From JBFHES01 sp041584015 (GTDB lineage Bacteria > Bacteroidota > Bacteroidia > Bacteroidales > M50B96): a DNA stretch of 6,338 nt. Numbering within the stretch: position 1 is the stretch's first letter; each line of letters opens with the position of its first letter. A program made the translations under genes and the position numbers. Under the pieces are notes generated by a model. It made no database searches, was not told the DNA's origin, and saw only the letters and a program-made list of their open reading frames with translations. Below, in pieces: positions 1-6,206 of the stretch. The stretch lies in the NCBI GenBank assembly GCA_041584015.1, contig JBFHES010000260.1, positions 1 through 6,338 on the forward strand. The letters run 5' to 3'.

Positions 1-76
1 AAATCATCTCAAGGCCATCAGTTTTAAATGCTCCTGTTCCTTTCCTGTCAACTACTTCGTCGAAATTATATTTCAT
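1..76 (-). CDS. PatB/MalY-type aminotransferase (cystathionine beta-lyase), N-terminal fragment
   Basis: This is the beginning of a leftward gene cut by the window edge. Only 25 codons are present, starting at the ATG complementary to 74-76 and reading MKYNFDEVVDRKGTGAFK and onward. That opening (MKY-FDE--DR-GT---K-D) is, from memory, the hallmark N-terminus of the PatB/MalY family. These are PLP-dependent fold-type I enzymes of the cytoplasm that cleave C-S bonds in cystathionine or cysteine. The PLP lysine and the rest of the catalytic domain lie outside the window, so activity cannot be judged. The start is set by an A-rich upstream stretch without a Shine-Dalgarno sequence, as is usual in Bacteroidota. 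The gene lies 105 bp downstream of ftsE on the same strand, so it may be read from the ftsE transcript or have its own promoter. The family call rests on N-terminal resemblance only. Confidence 0.7.
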   Translation of the reverse strand, partial: MKYNFDEVVDRKGTGAFKTDGLEMI

Positions 77-181
77 GCTTTATTTTGTTTAGGTATCAAT
101 ACTGCAAATAGTATAAAGTATCAAATCACGGGTAGTTTGTGAAATAATATAGCATTTACAGATGAATGTGTTTAAACCGAT
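77..181. other. Intergenic spacer between ftsE and the PatB-like gene, with small repeats
   Basis: This 105-bp AT-rich spacer separates two co-directional leftward genes. It contains a direct repeat GTATCAA (93-99 and 118-124, a 25-bp period) and, between the copies, a 5-bp inverted repeat ATACT-(6 nt)-AGTAT at 99-114. I find no U-tracted hairpin that would end ftsE transcription and no clean Bacteroidota promoter pair in front of the downstream gene. The closest is a minus-strand ACTATTTG at 112-105, which lacks the TA of the -7 consensus. The repeats could be a small operator or chance in AT-rich DNA. Confidence 0.3.
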
Positions 182-919
182 TTACTCTCCTGTTTGTTTT
201 TGGATGAATCGATTTAATAGTTCTTCATCGGAAGTATTGGTTGTTGTTTTTACTTCGATCAAACGCTGACTCTCGCATTTGTAAATGGTGGAAGGGAATT
301 TCTCTATCATAGCATAGTCGTGTGTGGCAATCATAACTGCACGTCCGGAATTGCTAATCTCAATCAATAATTTTAGAATTTCTTCAGAAGTTGTCGGGTC
401 CAGGTTTCCTGTGGGCTCATCAGCTAAAATAACTTCCGGATCGTTTAACAAGGCCCGTGCAATAGCAACACGCTGTTGCTCTCCTCCACTAAGTTCATGC
501 GGCATAACAAACATTTTATCAAGCAGACTAACTTTCTCTAATACATCTTGAATACGTTTGCGTATTTCGTCCTTCTTTTTCCAGCCGGTTGCCTTTAAAA
601 CGAATTTTAGATTTTCGAAAACGCTCCTGTCTGTGAGCAGTTGAAAGTCCTGAAATACGATACCCAATTTACGACGGAGGTAGGGGATTTTACTATGCTT
701 AATGTCGTGAATATGAAAACCTGCAATATCAATCTCTCCTTTGAACAAAGGCAATTCGGCATATAGGGTTTTAATAATACTCGTTTTACCGCTACCTACT
801 TTTCCTATCAAATAAACCAACTCGCCTTTGGTAACTTTCAGATTCAGGTTAGCAATAATCAATTTATCCTGTTGGTAAATTGAAACTTCGCGTACATCTA
901 TAATTGCGTCTAATGTCAT
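182..919 (-). CDS. ftsE: Cell-division ABC-type ATPase FtsE
   Basis: Complete 245-residue ABC ATPase, slightly longer than the roughly 220 residues typical of FtsE. All nucleotide-binding motifs are intact: Walker A GKVGSGKTS (39-47), Q-loop Q90 in VFQDFQLLTDRSVFENL, signature LSGGEQQR (143-150), Walker B VILADEP (163-169) with catalytic E168, D-loop GNLD (171-174) and switch H200. The FQDFQLLTDRSVFENL stretch is characteristic of FtsE rather than LolD or MacB relatives. In characterised bacteria FtsE sits on the cytoplasmic face of the inner membrane with FtsX. ATP hydrolysis there is coupled across the membrane to activation of peptidoglycan hydrolases and to divisome function. No ftsX is adjacent; my recollection is that Bacteroidota often encode it elsewhere. 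The hydrophilic tail after residue 222 (KTTTNTSDEELLNRF) is a small extension. The start is the ATG complementary to 917-919, with a TACTTTTG -7 element upstream. A generic export ATPase is the less likely alternative. Confidence 0.9.
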   Translation of the reverse strand: MTLDAIIDVREVSIYQQDKLIIANLNLKVTKGELVYLIGKVGSGKTSIIKTLYAELPLFKGEIDIAGFHIHDIKHSKIPYLRRKLGIVFQDFQLLTDRSVFENLKFVLKATGWKKKDEIRKRIQDVLEKVSLLDKMFVMPHELSGGEQQRVAIARALLNDPEVILADEPTGNLDPTTSEEILKLLIEISNSGRAVMIATHDYAMIEKFPSTIYKCESQRLIEVKTTTNTSDEELLNRFIQKQTGE

Positions 920-944
920 ATGATATCACTTGTTATGTTCTCTC

Positions 945-959
945 CTTCATAAACTGAAG
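945..959. repeat. Short inverted repeat at the predicted ftsE transcript start
   Basis: CTTCA-taaac-TGAAG is a perfect 5-bp inverted repeat with a 5-nt loop. It lies just downstream of the candidate ftsE -7 element, so it would sit at the very 5' end of the transcript, either as a small hairpin or as an operator half-site pair. It is short enough to be chance. Confidence 0.3.
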
Positions 960-964
960 TTCAG

Positions 965-972
965 CAAAAGTA
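965..972 (-). promoter_or_regulatory. Candidate Bacteroidota -7 element for ftsE
   Basis: Read on the minus strand this is TACTTTTG, an exact match to the TAnnTTTG -7 consensus of the Bacteroidota primary sigma factor. Transcription would begin near 958, giving a leader of about 39 nt to the ftsE ATG. At the expected -33 distance there is only a T-rich tract rather than a clear TTTG; the nearest TTTG on this strand is about 31 nt upstream, too far. The call therefore rests on the -7 match and its position. Confidence 0.5.
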
Positions 973-1046
973 AAAAGATATAAGTAAAAAAATGAGGTCG
1001 ATCCAAAATATATTGAATGTTGAGTTTCATACTTGCATGCCTTGAC

Positions 1047-1070
1047 ATTGCAATAATTACGCGTGCAATA
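1047..1070. repeat. ATTGCAAT palindrome with repeated TGCAATA motif
   Basis: The 8-bp perfect palindrome ATTGCAAT (1047-1054) overlaps the first copy of TGCAATA (1049-1055), and the second copy follows at 1064-1070, a 15-bp period. Such a pair resembles a small operator, but no regulator can be named and the region is AT-rich. Confidence 0.3.
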
Positions 1071-1110
1071 GAAGTGTCCAATAATAAAATAAGCTAATCA
1101 ACAGTTTATT

Positions 1111-1134
1111 GTTAAAAACAAGGTTAAAAACAAG
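1111..1134. repeat. Perfect 12-bp tandem repeat, two copies
   Basis: GTTAAAAACAAG occurs twice head-to-tail without mismatch (1111-1122 and 1123-1134), followed by GG. The first copy also forms the inverted repeat TTGTT-aaa-AACAA (1109-1121). It lies 35-60 bp upstream of the predicted -7 element of the TPR operon, where an A-tract upstream element or activator site would fit. A recent slippage duplication is an equally good explanation. Confidence 0.6.
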
Positions 1135-1141
1135 GGCCTTG
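1131..1141. repeat. Inverted repeat CAAGG-g-CCTTG
   Basis: The 5-bp arms are perfect around a single central G. The element overlaps the end of the 12-bp tandem repeat and is the most GC-rich spot of an otherwise AT-rich leader. It is centred about 37 bp before the middle of the candidate -7 element, roughly where a -33 region would begin, so it could be an operator. This is position-based inference only. Confidence 0.3.
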
Positions 1142-1169
1142 AGAATCAAAACATCGCTATATAGTTTCA

Positions 1170-1177
1170 TATCTTTA
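1170..1177 (+). promoter_or_regulatory. Candidate -7 element for the TPR/barrel operon
   Basis: TATCTTTA matches the Bacteroidota TAnnTTTG -7 consensus except for the last base. It lies 25 bp before the ATG at 1203, which would give a very short AT-rich leader starting near 1184. No TTTG stands at the expected -33 distance; CTTG at 1138-1141 is about 28 nt upstream, too far. The identification is tentative. Confidence 0.35.
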
Positions 1178-1202
1178 CCCAATACATATTTATCATAAAT
1201 AT

Positions 1203-4200
1203 ATGAGATCAAATAAATTAGTAATCAGTTTATTACTTGCAGTCGTAATGATGCTGCCACTTGCCTTAAGCGCTCAAAAGTCGTTGGTGCACGATCATGA
1301 GCTGCTGGACTTTAATGAGGCTGTTTCATTGTACGAAAAAGAAAAGTACGGTGCTGCTCGTCAGTTATTTGTGCAGTTTATTCAAAACTCCGGCGATGCG
1401 CATATGTTGCGCCGTATTGATGCGGAGTATTTTGTAGCGCAGTGCGCACTGCTTACCAAAGCAAGGGATGCTGAATATCAGTTAGAAAGCTTTATAACAA
1501 ATCATCCGCTAGATAGTAGGGTGAACTTGCTGTACTTTGATATGGGTAAATTGCAATATCAAAAGAAGAGTTATGCCAAGGTAATAAAGTGGATGACGAA
1601 GGTTGATAAGTCTGAACTGACTCGTGAACAACGAATTGAGTATCACTTCAAGAAAGGATACAGTCATTTTGTAAAGGAGGAGTTTGAAGATTCACGAATA
1701 GCATTTTATGAAATTAAAGATGTGGATTCGGAATATAATGCGGCGGCCAATTATTTCTATGCGCATATTGCCTACAAGGAGGGGAGCTATCAAACAGCAC
1801 TTAATGGTTTTGAGAAACTGCTTACAGATGAAGATTATGTTGAGTTGGTGCCTTATTATTTGATTCAAATTTATTTTGAGCAAGGCGATTATAAAAAGAT
1901 TAAAGAGTTAGGCCCTGATTTATTAAGTAAGGCAACTGATAAAAGAGTTCCGGAGATTGCACGCATTATTGGTGAGGCACATTTTAGAACCAATGAGTTT
2001 ACTGAGGCAATTCCTTATTTGCAAAAGTATAAAGAGCTTACAGAGTCATACACCCGCGAAGAAATTTACCAATTGGGTTATGCATATTACCGGACGGGAA
2101 ACTTAGCATTGGCCATTGAGAATTTTGATAAGGTGGCTCGCGGAGAAACCTTGCTCTCGCAGAATTCTTATTTCCACATTGCCGATTGCTACCTGCAGAC
2201 TGGTGAGCGCAAAAAAGCTCAAATGGCTTTTTCATCTGCGGCAAAAATGGACTTTGATGAGAACATTGCAGAGGAGTCTCTTTTTAATGATGCAAAGTTA
2301 AGCTTCGAGTTATCGTATTCTCCGTTTAGTCAAACCATAAAAATATTTGATGAGTTTGTGCGTAAGTACCCGAATTCACAATATACCAATATGGCCTATG
2401 ACTACATGGTGAAGGTGTTTATGGCAACTAGAAATTATGGTCAGGCTTTAACTTATTTAGATAAGATTGAAGATAAGAACGAGAACATACGTAAAGCCTA
2501 TCAACGCGTGGCGTTTTACAGAGCCGTTGAGTATTACACCAATGCAGAGTATCAAAAGGCAATCATGAATTTTGAGAAGTCGTTGGAGTATAGTTACATT
2601 AATCCTGAAATGAAAGCCCAGGCGATTTATTGGATGGGAGAATCGTACTATCGATTAAAGCGCTACGACGAAGCTATTGACTATTATAACAAATATCTAA
2701 GAGCTCCACGCGCCATTTCGCAAAAGGAATATTCACTGGCTCACTACAATTTAGCATATGCCTACTTTAAAGAAGAGAAGTACGAAGAAGCTATCTCATG
2801 GTTTAGAAAGTTTACCGCTAAGAATGAGAAATCGAAAGCCATGATTTGTGATTCTTATGTGCGTGTTGGTGATTGCTATTACAAGTCGAGTTCTTATGCT
2901 GATGCTGTTAAGTTTTACGATCTAGCAATTGCCATGAAAATGCGCGATGCAGATTATTCAACCTATCAGAAGGCATTTTGCTATGGTTTGTTAAAAGAGA
3001 TTGGCAAGAAGAATTGGGTGCTGCGTCAAATGATTGATGACTTTCCGGAAAGTGGTTTTCGTGTAAATGCTATGTATGAGCTGGGAGCTAGTTACGTGTT
3101 ACTCGAAAATAACGAGAAGGCATTGGAGGTATTTCGCTCGCTTATTGAGGAGTTTCCTGAGAGTAACTTTGTAAGCAAAGCCTACAACCAAATTGGGTTG
3201 GTGCATTACAATGCCAGAGAAAATGAAGATGCCCTTGTAGCTTATAAAAAAGTGGTTGAGAAATTTCCGGAAAGCGATGAAGCAAAGAGCGCTCTTATCG
3301 GCATAAGAAATATTTATATTGATCAACACAAGGAGGATGATTATTTTGCTTATGTAGAAACGCTTGGCGGAATTGCAACGGTTTCTGTAACCGAGAAGGA
3401 TTCTCTCACATTCTACTCTGCTGAGAACTTATACATGCTGGGTAATTGTGAAAAAGCAGTTGAGCATCTTAAAAAATACATTATGAATTTTGGTGATGGT
3501 GGCTTCCTGCTAAATGCACACTATTACAAAGCAGACTGTAACCTGGAGTCGGGCGACGACCTGGAAGCACTTACTTCATTTAATGTAATAATTAGCCGAC
3601 CTAGAAATAAGTTTACCGAAGAAGCTTTATTGAATGCTGGTCGTTTGAATTTTAAGCTTGAGAACTATAAAGGTGCTTTGGAGAATTACCAGCAACTGGA
3701 GAGTGTGGCGGATTTGCGCAACAATTTGCTTGAAGCTAGGGTTGGCCAAATGAGAGCATTCTATAAAATGAAGATAGATAGTGGCGCCATTTTGGCGGCC
3801 AACAAGGTGCTTATTTCCGATGATGTGTCGGAGGAACTTCAGCGCGAGGCTCATTTCGTTTTAGCAAAGAGCTTCTATTCGCTAGGTGAGCTGGAGTCGG
3901 CATTAAACGAGTTTAACTATATAAATGCGAATACGCAAACAAAGGAGGGAGCTGAAGCCAGTTACCGGATTGCTGAGATATTATTCAAGCAAGAGAAATT
4001 TGCCGATTCAGAAAAAGCAATCATGGAGTTTAATCGCGTAAACTCACCGCATCAGTTTTGGTTGGCAAAAGCCATTATCCTGTTAGCCGATGTATATGTT
4101 GCGAATGAAGATAATTTCCAGGCAAGGCATACCCTCGAAAGCGTTATTCAATATTATGACAATCCGAATGATGGAATAATTGAGGTTGCTAAAGAAAAAC

Positions 4201-4421
4201 TGGGCGAGATATTAGAACGCGAAGAAGCCGAAACGCTATTCGAAGAAGTACAGGATTTAAACCTTGATGAACGAATTAATACTACAGACGCTGATACCAG
4301 CCTTATGCCGGACACTATTCCAGTTGAAGTTGATGAAGTGATGGAAGAAGATGGTTCGGAAGAAACTGAATTAGACCAGCATATTGATACAGAAGAAGAG
4401 GAGGGCGACGAGCATGAATAA
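1203..4421 (+). CDS. Large exported tetratricopeptide-repeat protein with acidic tail
   Basis: A 1072-residue protein with a Sec signal peptide: basic MRSNK, a hydrophobic core to about residue 21, and likely cleavage after LSA (24|25). There is no lipobox cysteine. From about residue 34 to 990 it is almost entirely TPR-like helix pairs, some twenty by eye. The clearest lie at 146-176, 180-210, 286-316, 471-505, 511-540, 620-652 and 770-800, with typical G-Y/A-Y and Y-EA-I--F signatures. FPES recurs at 614, 651 and 688, exactly 37 residues apart, the style of periplasmic YbgF/CpoB and BamD-like repeats. Residues from about 1005 form a non-repeat tail very rich in Asp and Glu, ending EEEEGDEHE. 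TPR solenoids bind proteins or peptidoglycan-associated partners; no catalytic motif is visible. The ATG at 1203 is chosen because it gives a complete signal peptide. The overlapping downstream barrel gene suggests a shared complex at the outer membrane. The specific role is unknown to me. Confidence 0.9.
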   Translation: MRSNKLVISLLLAVVMMLPLALSAQKSLVHDHELLDFNEAVSLYEKEKYGAARQLFVQFIQNSGDAHMLRRIDAEYFVAQCALLTKARDAEYQLESFITNHPLDSRVNLLYFDMGKLQYQKKSYAKVIKWMTKVDKSELTREQRIEYHFKKGYSHFVKEEFEDSRIAFYEIKDVDSEYNAAANYFYAHIAYKEGSYQTALNGFEKLLTDEDYVELVPYYLIQIYFEQGDYKKIKELGPDLLSKATDKRVPEIARIIGEAHFRTNEFTEAIPYLQKYKELTESYTREEIYQLGYAYYRTGNLALAIENFDKVARGETLLSQNSYFHIADCYLQTGERKKAQMAFSSAAKMDFDENIAEESLFNDAKLSFELSYSPFSQTIKIFDEFVRKYPNSQYTNMAYDYMVKVFMATRNYGQALTYLDKIEDKNENIRKAYQRVAFYRAVEYYTNAEYQKAIMNFEKSLEYSYINPEMKAQAIYWMGESYYRLKRYDEAIDYYNKYLRAPRAISQKEYSLAHYNLAYAYFKEEKYEEAISWFRKFTAKNEKSKAMICDSYVRVGDCYYKSSSYADAVKFYDLAIAMKMRDADYSTYQKAFCYGLLKEIGKKNWVLRQMIDDFPESGFRVNAMYELGASYVLLENNEKALEVFRSLIEEFPESNFVSKAYNQIGLVHYNARENEDALVAYKKVVEKFPESDEAKSALIGIRNIYIDQHKEDDYFAYVETLGGIATVSVTEKDSLTFYSAENLYMLGNCEKAVEHLKKYIMNFGDGGFLLNAHYYKADCNLESGDDLEALTSFNVIISRPRNKFTEEALLNAGRLNFKLENYKGALENYQQLESVADLRNNLLEARVGQMRAFYKMKIDSGAILAANKVLISDDVSEELQREAHFVLAKSFYSLGELESALNEFNYINANTQTKEGAEASYRIAEILFKQEKFADSEKAIMEFNRVNSPHQFWLAKAIILLADVYVANEDNFQARHTLESVIQYYDNPNDGIIEVAKEKLGEILEREEAETLFEEVQDLNLDERINTTDADTSLMPDTIPVEVDEVMEEDGSEETELDQHIDTEEEEGDEHE
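4399..4404 (+). promoter_or_regulatory. Shine-Dalgarno-like AGGAGG before the barrel gene
   Basis: AGGAGG ends 9 nt before the ATG at 4414 and supports that start over the in-frame TTG at 4384 and the ATG at 4441. It lies within the Glu codons of the acidic tail of the upstream gene. The other two complete genes here have no such site, and Bacteroidota ribosomes generally make little use of Shine-Dalgarno pairing. It may therefore be an incidental product of the Glu codons or may help re-initiation at the overlap. Confidence 0.4.
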
Positions 4422-6132
4422 ATCAATAAAACACACGAAGATGCACAGAGCAATAGTTATTGTTTCGATGATACTTGCCGCACAAGTATTTTCGCTTGGA
4501 GCATTCGCACAGCTTGACAAAGAAATAAAAGTTGTGAAGAAGAAAAAGTGGGAAATGACGGAGGCTTTTAAAATCAACCTGACGCCTCAGATCGTTGATA
4601 CGTCAACCTACAAGCCCGCATTTGAATATAAGATTGTGCCTTATCAGTTTAAAACTGATTTTGTTCCTGAGCCAATAAAACCGGCTCGCATGTTACCTGA
4701 GCCATCTAAAATGTACTATGGTAATTATGTAAAACTGGGGTTCGGTTCCGACTTATCACCGCTTGCAGAGGTACGTGTGCACGGATCGACGCGTAAAATG
4801 GCGTGGGGAACAGCCTTCAAACATCACTCATCATTTGGGAAATTTAAAATCAATGATCTGGATTATTATCCAAACTTTAATACAAATGAAGTGAGTTTGT
4901 TCATGAACAAGCATCTTAAAAAGCGCAGAGTATTTGATGCAAATATTGACCTATCAAGCCTTGGTTATAAATATTATGGTTTCGATTTGGAGAATGCTAC
5001 CACTTCGATTGACAGAGATTCTTTATTTAAACAGAATTTTATTCTCTTAAGCGGTGGCGTTGGGCTGGCTTCAAACTCATCAAGTAAAAGTAAGATTAAA
5101 TACGACCTTGATTTGGATTATTATTTATTCATGGACAAGGAAGATGCACAGGAGCAAGGTGTTGAGCTGGATGTTAATTTAAGAGATAAATTTAAATCAA
5201 GCCTAGTTGGTATCGATGGAAACTTTGGATATTACACACATAAGGTGGTGAATGATACTTTTAATAATATCTACTTAACCATTAATCCTTGGGTGCAACG
5301 CACCGGTGAGGATTGGAAGTTTACCATCGGGGTTAATTCTTATATAAAGATTGATCCGGATGATAATGCACAAACGTACTTTTATCCAAATCTGCAGTTT
5401 GAGTACAATTTAGCTGATAAATTCTTACAGTCTTATTTCGGTTTTACCGGACACTTGGAGAAGAACTACTATAAAACACTTTCAGCGGCAAATCCTTTCT
5501 TATGGTCAGGCTATGGAGTGCGACCAAGTAGTTATCAGAAGAACATTTATGCCGGGTTTAAAGGTATCTTAACTTCTAAAATACAATACAATATTAAGGC
5601 TAGTTATTACGAGATTAAGGATGCTGCTTTGTTTGTAGGCAATACAAACCTATGGAATAATGAAGGCTATCGCTTTGGAACGGTTTATACCGATATGGAT
5701 GCTGTTAATTTATTTGGCGAGATTTCTTATCAGGGGAATGAAAAGCTTGAAATGCATGTAGGTGCAAACTATTATGAATATTTCACAATTAAGAGTGAAG
5801 AATATGCCTACCATAAACCCAACTTTGATGTAACATTAAAAGCTGCTTATAATTTACAGAAGAAAATATGGATTACTGCTGATGTATTTGTATTGGGTAA
5901 ACGCATGGCTAAGGAGATTATCGTTTCTAGCCCGGTTAGCTCATTGATTGACATAAATTATCTGGAGCTACCTGAGGTTTATGATGTTAATCTGGGAGTT
6001 GAATACAGATATACTAAGAAGGTTGGTGCATTCTTAAAGTTGAATAATGTTCTCGGATCAAAGTATTATGTGTACAACTATTACCCAGCCCAAAAGTTTC
6101 ACGTAACAGCCGGAGTTACTTATTCGTTCTAG
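4414..6132 (+). CDS. TonB-dependent-receptor-like outer-membrane beta-barrel, no plug domain
   Basis: A 572-residue protein from the ATG at 4414, which overlaps the stop of the TPR gene by 8 bp. An in-frame TTG at 4384 would add ten charged residues before the signal peptide and is rejected; the ATG at 4441 remains possible and would shorten it by nine. The signal peptide ends at GAFA (32|33). Residues 33-100 are a short basic then Pro-rich segment with PEPIKPARMLPEPSKMYYGNY, a signature I recognise from Bacteroidota barrel proteins. The rest is rich in alternating aromatic strands, ending LKLNNVLGSKYYVYNYY and Tyr-Ser-Phe, like the last strands of TonB-dependent receptors with a C-terminal aromatic for BAM recognition. 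The roughly 120-residue plug and a recognisable TonB box are absent, so active TonB-coupled import is doubtful. A pore, anchor or partner for the TPR protein is more likely. Substrate unknown. Confidence 0.85.
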   Translation: MNKSIKHTKMHRAIVIVSMILAAQVFSLGAFAQLDKEIKVVKKKKWEMTEAFKINLTPQIVDTSTYKPAFEYKIVPYQFKTDFVPEPIKPARMLPEPSKMYYGNYVKLGFGSDLSPLAEVRVHGSTRKMAWGTAFKHHSSFGKFKINDLDYYPNFNTNEVSLFMNKHLKKRRVFDANIDLSSLGYKYYGFDLENATTSIDRDSLFKQNFILLSGGVGLASNSSSKSKIKYDLDLDYYLFMDKEDAQEQGVELDVNLRDKFKSSLVGIDGNFGYYTHKVVNDTFNNIYLTINPWVQRTGEDWKFTIGVNSYIKIDPDDNAQTYFYPNLQFEYNLADKFLQSYFGFTGHLEKNYYKTLSAANPFLWSGYGVRPSSYQKNIYAGFKGILTSKIQYNIKASYYEIKDAALFVGNTNLWNNEGYRFGTVYTDMDAVNLFGEISYQGNEKLEMHVGANYYEYFTIKSEEYAYHKPNFDVTLKAAYNLQKKIWITADVFVLGKRMAKEIIVSSPVSSLIDINYLELPEVYDVNLGVEYRYTKKVGAFLKLNNVLGSKYYVYNYYPAQKFHVTAGVTYSF

Positions 6133-6167
6133 ATTTAAGAACAGTACAAGCGGTTAAAAGTATATGC

Positions 6168-6205
6168 TGCCTGTTTGAACATAGCGTTTAAGCAGGCATT
6201 TTTTT
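6168..6205 (+). terminator. Strong intrinsic terminator of the TPR/barrel operon
   Basis: A 13-bp stem pairs 6168-6180 (TGCCTGTTTGAAC) with 6186-6198 (GTTTAAGCAGGCA) around the loop ATAGC. Eleven pairs are Watson-Crick and two are G-U wobbles. Seven T residues (6199-6205) follow directly. It starts 36 nt after the barrel stop codon. The wobbles make it stronger for rightward transcripts; on the other strand they become A-C mismatches and no T-tract follows, so it is one-directional. Confidence 0.9.
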
Positions 6206-6206
6206 A

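Larger units (their letters stand above)
920..1202. other. Divergent intergenic region between ftsE and the TPR operon
   Basis: This 283-bp non-coding region carries control of both transcription units. From left to right it holds the ftsE leader with a CTTCA/TGAAG inverted repeat (945-959), the ftsE -7 element (965-972), a perfect palindrome ATTGCAAT (1047-1054), a direct repeat TGCAATA (1049-1055 and 1064-1070), an exact 12-bp tandem repeat (1111-1134), an inverted repeat CAAGG-g-CCTTG (1131-1141) and a -7-like element for the TPR gene (1170-1177). I see no open frame worth calling, no tRNA and no U-tracted terminator. The two promoters are about 200 bp apart, so they need not share an operator. 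Confidence 0.6.

Noticed and set aside
324..551. Plus-strand open frame of 75 codons inside ftsE
   Set aside because: It lies antisense to the Walker B and signature region of a clearly real gene and shows no recognisable protein pattern.
1042..1047. TTGACA resembling an E. coli sigma-70 -35 box
   Set aside because: No TATAAT-like box lies 16-18 bp downstream, and Bacteroidota primary promoters use TTTG/TAnnTTTG instead.
1692..3854. Five short open frames, four on the minus strand (1692-1883, 2038-2244, 3099-3329, 3627-3854) and one plus-strand frame (2116-2301), within the TPR gene
   Set aside because: All are fully inside the TPR coding sequence, have no plausible start context and no recognisable domain.
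4384..4413. TTG at 4384 as the start of the barrel protein
   Set aside because: It would place ten mostly charged residues before a complete signal peptide and increase the overlap to 38 bp; the ATG at 4414 has a good upstream AGGAGG and gives a normal signal peptide.
4154..4453. Minus-strand open frame of 99 codons, extremely Ser-rich
   Set aside because: The Ser runs are the antisense reading of the Glu/Asp codons (GAA, GAT) of the acidic tail, so it is a compositional shadow.
4414..6132. Full SusC-type or siderophore TonB-dependent receptor
   Set aside because: At 572 residues with only about 70 between the signal peptide and the first strands, there is no space for a plug domain or carboxypeptidase-like N-terminal domain.
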